Below are positions 45,735 through 58,087 of a stretch of 64,000 nucleotides of DNA, in pieces. The notes beneath the pieces were generated by a model that saw nothing but the letters and a program-made list of their open reading frames with translations, made no database searches and was not told where the DNA came from. A program made the translations under genes and the position numbers. Each line of letters begins with the position of its first letter. Within the stretch, counting starts at the first letter, position 1. This DNA is from Bolinopsis microptera (lineage: Eukaryota; Ctenophora; Tentaculata; Lobata; Bolinopsidae), in the NCBI RefSeq assembly GCF_026151205.1, contig NC_087076.1:5694902-5758901 (forward strand). Direction: 5' to 3'.

Positions 45735-46075
45735 CCCGACGGAGTCCCTTAGCTGAGCGTCAATGACCGCTCACGCTCAGGGACTAATGATGCACCAGCA
45801 GGAGGAGTTAGGTGACTCCAAAAGTTCATCCAGGGTTTTGGGTTCAATGAGCGTTTGGTGCAGTTATTACCATAATAATCCCTCCAGGGACTATGATACA
45901 CCAACATCCCTGAGATGAGCGTCATTTGACAGACATATGTTCTAGATAGCAGTATTTGACGCCTGTGATGGAGTTCAACTGCCGGTCCTCTCAATTCAAT
46001 TCCGTTGATGAGGGTAGAGCTGAGGTTTTTTAAAAAAATGTGTCTCATGTTTGTTGTGTACAGCAATAATACATG
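45735..46075. other. No gene seen, short internal similarity
   Basis: GGGACTA(A)TGATGCACCAGCA and GGGACTATGATACACCAACA (45780 and 45889) and two TGAGCGTCA words hint at an old duplication of about 110 bp. I see nothing else. Confidence 0.4.
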
Positions 46076-46194
46076 ATCTTAATTCTATATTATCTGTAGA
46101 TTTGATCACCAAAAACCACTAACAAGAGGCATTGTAATCAATTGTAAACATACAAATTTAGATGAACTGGTCTCTAAATGTTTCGTGAGCAGAT

Positions 46195-46705
46195 TTTGAT
46201 ATGCCGGTTTAACTTTGTATTTTTTTTCACAGCGCAAACGAAGGTAGAATTTCCTTTCACCAAACTAATACTTTTAAATGCTGGAATGGAATCCGTTCTG
46301 AAAAGTGGTAAAGGTTTCTTTATATTCAGAAACACTTTTATTTCCTAACAGCCACTGCTTCCGCCCCAGCCATACAAGCCTTGTGATAATTTTAATAACA
46401 TCATATTTGATCGAGATGTAAGGAAAGTTTATTATCATGAGTATACAACCCTGATTTTGTTGCTGGTATTAACTCTTCTCATCATATTGATAAAAAAAAA
46501 AAAAAAAATTGTTAATAATTTGTTTAATATAGTAGTACTAACTAATATGGTTCCTGTGTGCAGATTTGATATTCCGGTTTACTTTGTATTTTCACGAAGG
46601 AATTCTTCACCAAACAAATAATTTTATGCTGGAATGGAATCCGTTTTCGTGTAAAGGTTCTTTTCTATTTCAGAAACAGTTTTATTACCTAACAGCACAG
46701 TAATA
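46195..46705. repeat. Diverged tandem duplication, about 365 bp apart
   Basis: 46195-46355 and 46560-46700 share GCAGATTTGATAT(G/T)CCGGTTT, TTCACCAAAC, ATGCTGGAATGGAATCCGTT and TTCAGAAACA(C/G)TTTTATT in order. Confidence 0.8.
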
Positions 46706-46898
46706 TGGTGTGTTTTCACTGCTTTGTCATACTGGGTTTTGCGAATTGTTTTTTTTTGAAACCTTCATTCAAGTAGATATATAGCATTTGTAGGATCAAT
46801 ATTTGGTTGATTTTCCTTTTCGTATAATGAACTGCATATGTATCTTACTACTGCTAACTGCAAATAATTCTGTAATATCTCGACTTACTTATTTGTAG

Positions 46899-49800
46899 GA
46901 AACATGTTCGAAAGGGAAACGTCGGTTACCAAGATTCAAAATGATGACAAGAAGAGAACATGTAAGTACTTTTAATATTTTATTGCAAACCCGAAGTTGA
47001 AGGTATCAGCTGGACTGTTCTCCACATGTTTATAGATGTGTGTAAACGATCACGTTTTGAGCGCTAAACAAACCATAGCGCCAGCTGCCCAAGACAATTT
47101 TTACTGAACATTAAAATTATATGATGACTGAAACACTACACTACATGCCTTGCAGAATAAGAAAAATAGCCTACAATGATTAAAGATATTTCAAACTGTT
47201 CAATTAATTTCAGAAAGGACGTTCACTACCTACGAACATTGACAAGTTGTAAAAAAGCCTGCAGTGCGAATTCTATAGATTGTAAGTAAATCCTCTGTTA
47301 GCCACTCCTCCACACTTCTTTTTAATTGTTCATAAATTGGAAGCATTGACAAAGATTCTTTGAACAAGTGGATGCCGCAAAAAACGGTAGTTTAAAAAAT
47401 AAAGGGACTTGTTGGGGTTGTGTCTGGGTTAATGTTGTGTAACGGTAAGGTTTAGAGGGTCGGGGATCCGAGCTACATAGCTCGGAGCTAGGCCAGGTAT
47501 TCGGTGTAACAACGATATGAGATTTAAAACCTGGGGTGCCAACGATCGTGAGTGAAATGTCGAGGGGTGAAAACCCTTTAATAATTTTTAACAAAAATTT
47601 TCCATGAGGAATGGATTGTATTAAAAAAGTGGTCGAAAAGGACGATTTAAAAGACCGTACTTGAATCGTTGAAAGTTAAAATGATTCCCCCTAAGACGTG
47701 TAGATATATGTATAGATACGTTTTAAGTCAATAAAATACCAGGAGAGAAAATCCGCATCTTATTGATGAACTATGCTTCCTTTCGACCACGTCTTTTATC
47801 GAATAATCGACCATTGAAGTCACGCAAGGGTAAAGGTACTATGTGATCCACTGATCAGGTATCTACTCCACTTACTCATCGCGCTGTAATGACAGTGCAC
47901 ATTTTTGATGAGAAAAAAGACAAGACTGTTCGGCGGCAAATAGAAGTTTGCTAATCGCTACAATCTGTTAGCTGATCACACGCCCTCAAAAGATAAAAGG
48001 TAAGTAATTATACTTGATGTCACAGATCTTCCCGAATAAAAGGTCCTGGCAGTGGGGATCAATTAGAAAACATCCGTAATCAGATTGAGCTGTACATGAA
48101 AGCAGGCACTTTTTGCTTTGTACAAGTTTAAAACCAGTCTTCCCCGTTTTTTTTAACTTTAACTAGGTTTCCATTTGATAATTACCGAACTGCAACATCA
48201 CCTTAGTTTCAGTAGGGTGGAAGTTTGCAGTGTTTATAATTGCTTCAAAAACAGCTGTGCATTCAGTATAAACCAATTTCCTGAACAGGGAGGTAGAGTG
48301 TGATGACAGAGTGAAGCTGAACAAAGTTAGACGAGACATCAAGAAAGTTTTTTGGAACTTCTTTAACACCGCTATAGAGACAAGGTTTGAATATTAGTTT
48401 CATCCAACTTACAGTTAATATTCTCACTGATTGAACAATAAAATTGATCATTCCCCCCTGAGGTCCTGATAGGTATTTGATATGAATCGCTTTTCTCCCT
48501 TCTCACGAGGTGTATTAGATTATTACATTAGCTATTAATTTTACCGTACCATTGACCTTTAGATCAACCCGAGAAGACAGTGTTGATGGAGGAGAACAAT
48601 TGGCAACAACTGTTAACGAGGCTCCTATCAGGGCCTCTAAATTTTCGAGAGAACGACATATATACATATTGTTACATGATAATTAAACCATAGTGAAAGC
48701 TCACTCATATCACTGTATGAGAATTTCGCTGTACCTCATGACCGACGATAAATTTGCCCTATCCTTCTGAACGCTGAATCAGTATAGGCCATCTTGGGCT
48801 TTAAAAAATGAATTTCCTCATTATGGTTAATCGTAAGCGATTCCCAGGTGCTTTTCAGAGAGTGATAAAGGAAGATGCCCCCGTTCCCGACACGAAACCG
48901 GATCATTGACAGCCCCCGAGAGTGAAACAGAGTGAGTTATAGCTATTTTAAAGTCATCCGGATGGGTCACTAGGCCTAACCTGTGCTTGAATTATGCAAA
49001 TATTTGTTTAGGAGAGAGAGTCTTTTTTGTACTATCTACTGATCGTAGAAACAGTTTTGGTCCATCGTCAGAGCGGACTCCCAGTTTTTGAAATTTTATG
49101 GGTTTACAATACGCTTCTTCAAGTAGGAACATCCTGCAATAAACTTCGTTTTCATACACTAAATCCCCGCGTGACGTTTCCAGGTGCTGTTCAGAGAATA
49201 GCTTTGGCCCATCCGGAGCGAGCCCACCGGCCCCCGTTCGCAGAAAACCCCCCCTTCAACCGGACACCACAACAGCAGCCGGGCCTGCGACCTCCAACCG
49301 GCAAGGTCCCGAAAAGACCACATAACCAGCTTCAGAAAAAGGTCCGAGAGTCCCGCCTGGAGTGAGTTACAGCTATTTCTCTAAACATCATTTAGAAATT
49401 ACGCCTGTAAAATGGATGGGTCAAAACCACTCTCACCAGGCGCAGAAAGAATTCATCTTTGTCAATTAAAGTTGCTACTTTCATCTTTGCCCAATTTTTT
49501 GTGTTACGATCTTCTTTGACGAAAAAAAATGGAGGAAACCGCATATTTTAATCAGAACTTTTGTGTGATAACTGAACGCTTTCGCCATAATACAAAACTC
49601 CCTAACCTAAGGGCGTAAGGTTTCTCCTCTGTGCAACGTCGAAAATAACTTAATCCACGCCTTTATGCATTTCCAGAGAGACGACATCTTCAACCCCAAG
49701 GGCCTCCGAGATACTTCGGCGACAATGGTTGCGGAGGCTTTGAAGATCAATCCGGTGATAGTAATAATTCATGTGCAACATATCGTTTTTTAAAATTTTC

Positions 49801-50945
49801 GGACATTAATTTTTCTTCAAGTCGAAGATTGCATCGCCGTTTCCACACAAAGGTAGCTGTTTGGTACGCACATCAAGTCAATTTTTAAAAGCGAATATAA
49901 TACCCATTCTTTCACGGTCGAAATGGGGGTAGTAGATTATGCAATCGAAACCACTACAGTTTTAGGGTCACTATAAAGTCACGTTTCCAACTGGTATGTG
50001 TATATAACTCAGTTCTAAAGTTAAAAAAATAAACAACTAAACTAACCACTTCTGCAGGTTATCTCAGAAATCCATCTCTTTACTTTTAGCAAATATCATG
50101 TCTGTTTGAACCTCAGTCTTTTATCAGGACCGTGGCCGAACGGCGAGACAATCCTCCAGGAGGATAGATGGGCTGGTTTCGGCAAGAGTATTGCCCAGCT
50201 GCGGCTGTCCGCATATCAAGGTAACTTATTTTATAGGTATTCGATCAAACAGTCCGGAAAAAAATTTGGCTTCACCGGCGCGCCCAGCCAAAATAATTTG
50301 CTACCCATTTTTTTGCAACAAAAAATCCTTTGATCAGTCCAAATACTAGGTCTCCCCAACAAAATCTTGCAAACAGCGGTCAAGAAAGCCGCGAGGATTT
50401 AACTACCTAGACAAAACAATCTGCTACAATCTCTGCTTTCCAATCAATAAGTTTGCAACAGGAAAAAAAAACTGGATTCGTTATTTGTTTGATATGATGG
50501 TGGTCAAAGCAACCTTACTCCATATAATACTATCCGTACAACAACAAGAAATGTAGGATCATTGAATCTGTTGGGCGACGTAATGTTGGTGGGGGGGGTA
50601 AACCTATTTTGACTCAATACCAATTGCCTCATTTTTTTTTTTTTTCCCTTTTTTTTTTTTTTTTTTTTTTGTTTGGCTGCCCGAATGAGTAAAATAAAGT
50701 AAAATTTCGGCAAAAAAACATTTGTTCCCTCTAAAAGGCTGCAGAAAAACCACCTAGGATTCATTTTACCCTCACTTTACCTCATTTTAACCTCCATCCA
50801 ATTTTGGCTGCCCGACTGAGGTAAAATGAAATTGACCCCCCCCCAACTAAAATGTTTAGAACCTTTCAGACAGTTCAGACGAAACTGAGCTCATGGAGCA
50901 CGCAGGAAAGATCCTACTCAAGATCGCCGGCAGACGCCGAAGACA
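46899..50945 (+). CDS. Candidate multi-exon gene, product unknown
   Basis: A series of open plus-strand segments have good AG acceptors and GT donors: 46899-46961, 47214-47281, 48848-48931, 49184-49361, 49677-49754, 50128-50220 and 50880-50945. Most lengths are multiples of three (63, 84, 78, 93, 66). Open readings include FERETSVTKIQNDDKKR, KDVHYLRTLTSCKKACSANS, RDDIFNPKGLRDTSATMVAE and GPWPNGETILQEDRWAGFGK. I recognise no domain and could not prove one continuous frame. The exons at 48848 and 49184 start with nearly the same GTGCT(T/G)TTCAGAGA, so they look like a duplicated exon, but one or the other meets a stop in the most plausible frame. They may belong to the lectin gene downstream, to a separate gene, or partly to chance. 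Confidence 0.35.
50634..50672. repeat. Poly-T tract
   Basis: T runs of about 13 and 20 separated by CCC. A minus-strand frame across it is simply a poly-lysine reading. Confidence 0.85.
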
Positions 50946-51159
50946 GTAAGTAAGATTTCAGTCTCCGTCCTCATTACTTCGAATTTGTTGGGTCAGTTAT
51001 TTAAGAAAAATTTTTACTATACCGTTTTTAAATTGTGTGGCTGTTTGTCTGTGACAATCGTTTCCCAAGTGGGGATCAATGGTTTATTTTAATTAATTTT
51101 ATCATAAGAACAGGTCTCCCACTTTAAATTATAAATGGTATATTATGCAGAGTTCCTGT

Positions 51160-51302
51160 GAAAACTGTTCAATTCAGCTGAAACGATTGAAAAGCCTCCT
51201 TCGGAGCTCTTTCGGACGCAGCTTGTCCCTCGAGACGAATTTCTCCTAACCATCTGTGGATTCGGGGAGAGTTACAAGGAAAAGATTGCATTATTATTTT
51301 AA
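51160..51302 (+). CDS. Possible terminal exon
   Basis: After an acceptor (GTTCAATTCAG near 51177) the frame AETIEKPPSELFRTQLVPRD then EFLLTICGFGESYKEK runs to a stop at about 51302. No domain recognised. It would fit as a 3' exon of the candidate gene at 46.9-50.9 kb. Confidence 0.3.
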
Positions 51303-52467
51303 AATTATGTCAACCCGATTGAGATCCAGAGATAGTTATGATGGCTGTCCCATCTTAGACCACAAACAACTCAGCCTCTTTATTCTCCTCTGCATAAGAA
51401 ACACCCACCCGCCAGATTAAATTCACTTAAATTCCATCATTTGTATTAGGGTCAATGAACTGCATACATAAAAGCTTAGACATTTCCGTCGAATAACACC
51501 TGGAAAAAAAATGGATTATACTACTTTTGGAAAGTACATAGAAACTCCTGGGAGAACTCCTATAAAAAATCATCGCATTTTTTCTATTGGCGTTTTTAAT
51601 AAAACCTGATAAAATAGAGAGCTCCTGATCAACGATATCTCATCGTTTTAAAAATAGAAAAGCATCCAATCCTTTCAGAATGGTAAGAATTTGAGTTTTA
51701 GAGGTTGTTTCTTTTAAAAAAAGGTTCTAAAACATAACTCACATCTAATTTAATTAAGCAAATATAATGCCTGAAAGTGCTCAGTATTTTGTTACCAACG
51801 TGTATTTTATTTGTAACACGTGTATTTTTAAGAATTGGTAATTTAACACTTGTAATTATTTTTGTAATACGTGCATGTATTGTTTTTGAACTAACACGTA
51901 TACTTTTCTAGAAAACGTGTTTTTTAAAAATGTCCCTCCGCAAGTGACAAGCAGTCCACACGGCCAATGTTGCGTGAACTGCTGTCTGCTAAACGGTGAT
52001 CCTTATTTCACACAAAAGAATAAACTAAGAATAATGTTCCATTTATTTATCATACTTGCTAATGGTTTTCCACGTATTTGATTTAGATATATTTATCTGC
52101 CTAAAAGAAATTGGTGTTTTCTCATTAAGTCATCAAGCTTCGTAAACACGACCTTTTCCAATAGCAGTGGGCTAAACAGTTTTTCGCCATATTTCAGTCC
52201 ACCGTTAAAATCTTGTTATCATTATAATCTGTGGTTTTTTAACAACCGATTAGAACCCATGCATCATATTCCAGTCCCGCCCAAATTGTGGCAAATACTG
52301 GCAAATTATTAAAAATTTCTAATTTGGCCGCAGACCGCGATTAACTGAAACCTTATGAAAGCTTTCGGCGGCGCTGACATTGGGTCCAATGCTTTCCAGG
52401 AAGCAGGCGCGCGACGTTTCAGGCGCGCGAACGTTCAGGCCGCGCTTAACGTTTCAATTTCACTCTA

Positions 52468-52485
52468 GGGGGGGGGTGGGGGGGT

Positions 52486-52569
<84 letters not shown>

Positions 52570-52672
52570 GGGGGGGGGGGGGGGGGGGGGGGGGTGGGGG
52601 GGGGTGGGGGGGGGGGGGGGGGGGGGGGAGGGGGGGGGGGGGGGGGGGAGGGGGGGGGGGGGGGGGGGTGGA
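52468..52672. repeat. 205-bp G tract with rare T or A
   Basis: Almost pure G with single T or A interruptions. The long poly-Gly and poly-Pro frames over it are artefacts of composition. Such G runs can form quadruplex DNA and are often mis-sized in assemblies. At its right edge it joins the inverted partial copy of the dispersed family. Confidence 0.95.
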
Positions 52673-52966
52673 ACTACTGAGGTACTTAGCAAAACTGTCG
52701 CAACAGGCAACGTTAAGCCACTGAAGTGGACCTTTAATCAATTTGGCTTGGTTAGAGTTTTGTCGGCACTATACTGAAAAGAAAACAGCCCCATATCTTT
52801 TATAAATATAAAAAAAACCCGTTTTCTTGATTAAACCATTGTCGTAATAAACAGACAGAAGACAGACAGACAGAGACAGACAGACACAGACAGACAGAAC
52901 AGACAGACAGAACAGACAGACAGACAGACAGACACAGACAGACAGAACCGACAGACAGACATTAAT
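52673..52966 (-). repeat. Dispersed family, partial inverted copy with (CAGA) array
   Basis: Contains GAGTTTTGTCGGCACTATAC and AAACCCGTTTTCTTGATTAA, the inverse of motifs at 38281-38345, then an irregular (CAGA)n array (52851-52963), the inverse of the (GTCT)n part of copy 2 at 56715. Confidence 0.8.
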
Positions 52967-53136
52967 GAGATATTAGTGATCATTTACATTCTAGAGCCGC
53001 TTTATTGTTCGCTGATAATTTTTAATGTAACACTAATTCTTCACTGAATCTATCAAATATAAATTCAATCAGCGAAAAGTATTGGGAGTACTTTTCATGG
53101 TTTGTTACTATCCAGAACCAAATACTTACTATTAGG

Positions 53137-53153
53137 GGGGGGGGGGGGGGGGG
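53137..53153. repeat. Short poly-G tract
   Basis: Seventeen G in a row just upstream of the lectin exon. Confidence 0.9.
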
Positions 53154-53212
53154 ATTTCAAATAAAAACAACATGATCACTGTCATCTCAAGACTTTATCC
53201 ATCTTTCTTCAG

Positions 53213-54643
53213 CTAAAATATCATCGTATAGGACTCGGATTACATTGGGCCTCTCAAAGTACACCTACTCAAACCGAATTGCGGAAGAGCAATTGGATGG
53301 CAACACAAGCTAATCGGAGAAGTCAAAAGTAAGTTACATTACGCTTTGTAGTCTTCCAAGGATCGATTAAAATCGCCACTATTTCAGGGCGCTAAACTGA
53401 TTCAGATTAGCACTCAACAATTCTTCAATATTTTTGCAATGAAATTTTCAAAATAAAGGTCTATTTCAAATAAAGGTCCTATTTAAATTTATTTGTGATG
53501 CTTATGCCATGTAAAACCATTTAAAAATCAGGCATGAAATGTTCTTAGTTTTAACTCTTTATTGGCTTTCACTCTTGCACTCATAGTCATACCTACAGAG
53601 ACCAAACTACGGAGAGCGTGCCCTGGTGGCAGGTATCACTCTTGGGATCGACTAAACCTTGCAATTCAACTGCAATAAGTCAAGCCCCGCCGAAGGCACG
53701 GTTACACTAGTAGTAAATATTGAACCTCCATTATTCCAACTATGGCTGGATTCACAGTAAAAAAACTCATCTCCACTCCTGCACACATACAGAATGTTCA
53801 GGCTAACCCAATGGTGGAAGTCGAACCTACAGCAGATTAACAAAGTGCACCAGGTCGTTTTATCACAACAACAAATGTGACTGTTGTGAAGAACCCGACT
53901 TGATGGAGCTCAGGTTGGGTCATAACTCAATACCAAGTAAATTATAGAGCTAAGGTCAGTCCTGTATGCAATTGTACCATCGCTTTTTTCAATTTTTTGT
54001 CACCTTCAATTTAATTTTTCATATCACATTATAATATAATATATATTACTATTAGACCAGACAGTGTCAAAGAAGAACTGATGAAAGCAAAGTTTTGCAC
54101 AAAACATAGTTCCTTCTCAGTTTTTTCCCAGATTACGATTATCTAGTTAATTCTAACTAAATTTAAAGTTGCTATCTAACTCCTCTAACAACAACACAGA
54201 TATTTAATAAAGTATTTAAGGAGGGAACAAAATTATTGTAAGCTAATCAAACTATATCAATATCACGCACATTTAAGGTTGAAGCCTCTTATTGGAAAAA
54301 CAATTTGTTAAAAATTGTGTGGTCCAAAATAGACTATGAAAGCAAAAAGGGTGCACTTTACACCATCAAAATGCGGGATACAATCGCCAGACAGGATTAG
54401 AATCATTCAAAATGGCCAGTTCTTAACTCTTTGCGAGGTGGAAGTTGATGGTGAAAAAAGGTAAACTAGAATTCAATCATCTTATCATATACATGCTTGA
54501 ATTAATTGAAATTTTACAAGTTTGTCCTTCCAAAAATAAAAAAATTTTTTTTAAAAAAATTTTTGTTTATAGCCCTCCATTCATATATACTTATTTTTTA
54601 AAATGATTATTAATATCTGCAACTTTAATTTCAGTGAAGAATA
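53213..54643 (+). pseudogene. Fucolectin-like (FTP/F5_8-type) lectin gene, probably decayed
   Basis: Exon 53213-53328 reads ITLGLSKYTYSNRIAEEQLD-GNTS, the N-terminal strand of fucolectin-type domains (NxALGKPxxQSS ... AVDGN). About 53560-53632 reads FHSCTHSHTYRDQTTESVPW-WQ then a donor, matching the C-x-HT ... PWWxVDL region. Exon 54350-54460 reads IKCGIQSPDRIRIIQNGQFL then TLCEVEVDGEK, matching the closing LTLCEVEVYG motif. A final exon at 54635-54643 completes a stop (S-E-E-stop). The middle beta strands were not found, and the first exon meets an in-frame TAA at 53311 before its donor. This suggests a broken gene, unless an alternative exon border removes the stop. A dispersed-family end fragment lies in the intron at 53679-53708. 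Intact members bind fucose and are secreted. Confidence 0.7.
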
Positions 54644-55280
54644 AGCGATGTCGGGCTAAAATAACAGCATGGACGTAATATGAAAGTTAAAAACCAACGA
54701 AAGGGAATTTATTATTTGAGGTATTTGGGATTTATGTTCAGCATCATGCCTTGCATGGCGAAGATGAAATAGTCCCTGAACAATTTTAGAACTACAAGTA
54801 CAAGTTTTTATAGCATGGTATGTAACTTTAAAAATGGGAAATTGTTTTTACTTTTGAGTTTAGGTAATTATTCATTTTTTTCTTATCCAAATTGAAGTTA
54901 GCGTGTAGAATATTAGAATGCTGATGTTTATAAACCATATAGTAAAAATTAACTTTTTATTAGAAACCATCCAAATTTTTAGTCGAGACTACTGGCCATT
55001 CCCCCACTTTTTGAAATTGAACAAACATTTTTTTCAACTTCTAACTCATCAAGAGCATGAGCCAAGCACTTTAAAATAAATGAACAAAATATCGAGAATA
55101 ACCCGAATTCTGCTAATATTAAATATAAACCTGCTTGGTTTGTGGGCAAAAATTTCATCCAATCAGTCAATTGTGAGTTAACAAATTTTCAAATCTGAAA
55201 ATGGGACAGAGTTTTGAAAATACAACTTTTCGTTTTGTTAAGATTTCTGCTTTGAGCTTCCTCCGTCCCAAATCAAAATT

Positions 55281-55626
55281 CCAGCACCCCAATCATGTCA
55301 TTTGCTATCTATAGTTGACTGACTAATTGGTTGCGGGTCAGAAATTCGGTCAAAACTGTAAAATTTCGGCCTTGGAAATTTCAGCTTCAAAAACCGAAAA
55401 TGGGACAGAGTGTGGGAGAGTATGATTTTTCAATTTTTTCGAAATTATGACTACCAGTACCTCAATTAGTGAAACGACCGTGGGGGTCGCAACGTGATAC
55501 AACCAGCACCCCAATCGTGTCATTTGCTATCTAAAGTTGACTGACTAATTGGTTGCGGGTCAGAAATTCGGTCAAAACTGTAAAATTTCGGCCCTGGAAA
55601 TTTCAGCTTTAAAACCGAAAATGGGA
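55281..55626. repeat. Tandem duplication, 222-bp spacing
   Basis: CCAGCACCCCAATC(A/G)TGTCA, TTGACTGACTAATTGGTTGC and a CAAAACTGTAAAATTTCGGCC phrase recur at 55281 and 55503 with few changes. An ACCGAAAATGGGAC word ends each unit. Confidence 0.9.
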
Positions 55627-55699
55627 CCGAATATGGAAGCGCTCCTACTAAATCGCTCGCCCAAATTTTAAGAAAATTCTTGTGAAAAGGCCCTCTAGG

Positions 55700-56076
55700 C
55701 ATGAAAGTGATCTGGATCGGTGTATTTTTGGACGCTGATCCCGAATCACTCAATCAAAGCTTTATCAGCACAACACGCACAATGACATATCATCAACGTA
55801 CTTGACGGATGTTACTCGTCTAAATTTCTTCGAAGTAGCGCGCAGCAACTGCTACGGGCCAAACCATTAACAATCGTCAACAACGTACTTGATCTCAACG
55901 TACGCATCATAATATAACAGCCACGCGCACGGACTGTCACCGCTCACTTCAGACACACAACACACACACGCGCGCACACAGTACACACCCACTTACCACT
56001 ACACAGTGCACAGTACCATACAGAGTTAATTGATGATCAACGATGTCAATTTATCGCAGCTCGGTGAGTTGTAGCA
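55700..56076. other. No gene seen
   Basis: CA-rich patch (ACACACAACACACACACGCG, near 55952) and otherwise plain sequence up to the palindromic element. Confidence 0.45.
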
Positions 56077-56345
56077 TGTAGGTTTACAACCTACCAGGAC
56101 GCGCGCCGAGTTGGACTCGTCGACGGTCCAATATATGGAACAAATATTTTAAGAGTATCACCCGTTAACTCGGTGAGGCAAAGTAGCGCATCTCACCGAT
56201 CTAGCGAGAAGCCTCATTGAGTGCGCGGGTTGGCACAGTACTAACGCATCGCGCTTTAACGGGTGATAGATACTCGTAAAATATTTGTTCCAGGACCGTC
56301 GACGAGTCCAACTCGGCGCGCGTCCTGGTAGGTTGTAAACCTACA
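56077..56345. mobile_element. 269-bp palindromic MITE
   Basis: Arms of about 52 bp begin TGTAGGTTTACAACCTACCA, then GGACGCGCGCCGAGTTGGAC and CGTCGACGGTCC, and match in inverse at the other end with few differences. An inner layer (AATATTTTA-GAGTATCACCCGTTAA against TTAACGGGTGATA-ACTCGTAAAATATT) extends the pairing, so most of the element can fold. A shorter central hairpin is built on GCGCATCTCACCGA. A single arm lies at 29106-29148. Confidence 0.92.
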
Positions 56346-56698
56346 AATCGCGCTACAATACAACACACAGTGACACAGATAACCAGCAATTAATTCTAAT
56401 AACGACTAGCTGATTTTGATAAAATAACATCGTGATCCAGCGTGATCAAATATTTTTATTTTAATTGAAGTTAAACGGCTGCACCCCTGACTTTTCAACT
56501 AAAGATAAGAAACGTATATATTAGCACGGCGCAGTTTATATCTCCGCGCCAAAAGCATCACATTTTAGCATTAATGCGCGTAGTTTTCTCAACTATTTTC
56601 ACAGTCGCGCCTTCCTGAAGTTACATTAAACAGCCTCTTTTGCTTCCTAACATACCAGTTTAAAGGAAGCAAAATATTATCACCTTAATAACACCAGA

Positions 56699-56711
56699 AT
56701 TTGTGTGTGTG

Positions 56712-56743
<32 letters not shown>

Positions 56744-57457
56744 CGTGTGTAATTTCCGGTCGGTTATACAAAAAAAAACGGTAAGAGTTACGGGACTGAT
56801 TTTTTCGGTATAGTGTCGACAAAACTCTGATGAAGCCCATAGGAAATTTTTTTAAAAATCGGCCAATGGTAAGTGGTTTAATTGATGGTTTTGTACCACA
56901 AATGTTACATAAAATTGCGTGAGCAGAACGGCAAGAGTTACGGGGCTTGCTCTCTCTCTCATTACTGTGTAATATGCTATAGCTGCATTTAAGTAGCGTC
57001 ATAATTGGATTAGCCTGGAAGATTCGCTGTAATGTTATACCTTAAGCTTATTAGGGGAGGGGGGACTGTTAGTGTTTGGGGTCTGTTTGGACTGCAGAGA
57101 GAGAGAGAGAGAGAGAGAGTTCATACGACAATGTTATGCGTGTTTTCAAATATAATATGCGGGTGTGGTGCGGAGTTAACAAGGGTTAATTTCTATAACG
57201 ATTTAAATAAAAATAGAAAGCGGTTCAAGACGGGAGTGATGAGGTGTAATACTCGGTGTTCAGACCTTATGATCATGGAGTGTGGTGCCTCATGGCTAAT
57301 AATGACTTAATTATCCACAAGAAATAACTGATTATGAGATTATTGTTTAAGAAACTATTGGGTCACCTAATGCGGGTTTTGACTCAGCGGGTAATTACTC
57401 CTACCCTTTTTAACTGCGGCAGTGAAATCCCGGCCGTAGGCCGGGTTACACTAGTAT
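56699..57457. repeat. Dispersed repeat family, copy 2
   Basis: Same order as copy 1 at 38164: GT/GTCT microsatellite (56702-56745), TAATTTCCGGTCGGTTATAC, ACGGTAAGAGTTACGGGACT, TCGGTATAGTGTCGACAAAA, TACCACAAATGTTACATAAA, GCGGGTGTGGTGCGGAGTTAA, and the end CTGCGGCAGTGAAATCCCGG with GTTACACTAGTA. It carries an extra (GA)13 at 57094-57119. The two copies differ in the microsatellites and by many point changes. Confidence 0.88.
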
Positions 57458-57459
57458 AT

Positions 57460-58087
57460 AAGTAAAGTGCAAGAAACCGAATTCGAACTTGATACATTAA
57501 TAGCATGGGAGACGATATTATACATGGGCGATATTTAGTAGAGAATAAACCGGTACCTACGGTGTACCGGTACTGGTATACCTACGGGGTGATATTAGTA
57601 CAATTTGGTTAGAACACCTCCTCCCGTATTATTGAGAATAAATTTACTTTTCCATACAATTGTGCACTTCAGTCGTATAGTAAACCGGCAGTAAAGCATG
57701 AAATGCTTTAATGATAAAAGATTCGTTTGTTATATAATAATGCTTTTTTTGAGTCGAGAAATACAAAATATAATGTTAACAAAACACAACTTTAAAGAAC
57801 GATCAAAATTCTTACTAAGTTTTATTATAAAACTCTGTGACTGTTAAAAAGTATTAGGTAAATGATTCTTTTAATTCTGCCTTGATGGTCTGTAGCTTTT
57901 TCTCCTGTTTCCCATTTTGAGGAAGTCAACCCTCTTGTTAGAAATTGTGGCTGTGCAGTTATAGAGTGTCGACGGGTCTGAGAACTCCAACGAATGAGGC
58001 ATGATATCTTCTTTTACAGTCTTTTCAAAAACTTGTTAACATTCTGAGTTATATTATTGTCATAACAACGAATAGAATTTAATTTTA
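57460..58087. other. No gene seen, one palindromic patch
   Basis: At 57548-57596 a set of overlapping inverted words (GGTACCTACGGTGTACCGGT, GGTATACCTACGG) is present. Otherwise no coding or repeat signal until the satellite begins. Confidence 0.5.

Noticed and set aside
52468..52672. Long poly-Gly and poly-Pro open frames
   Set aside because: They are readings of a G homopolymer tract with rare T or A; composition alone explains them.
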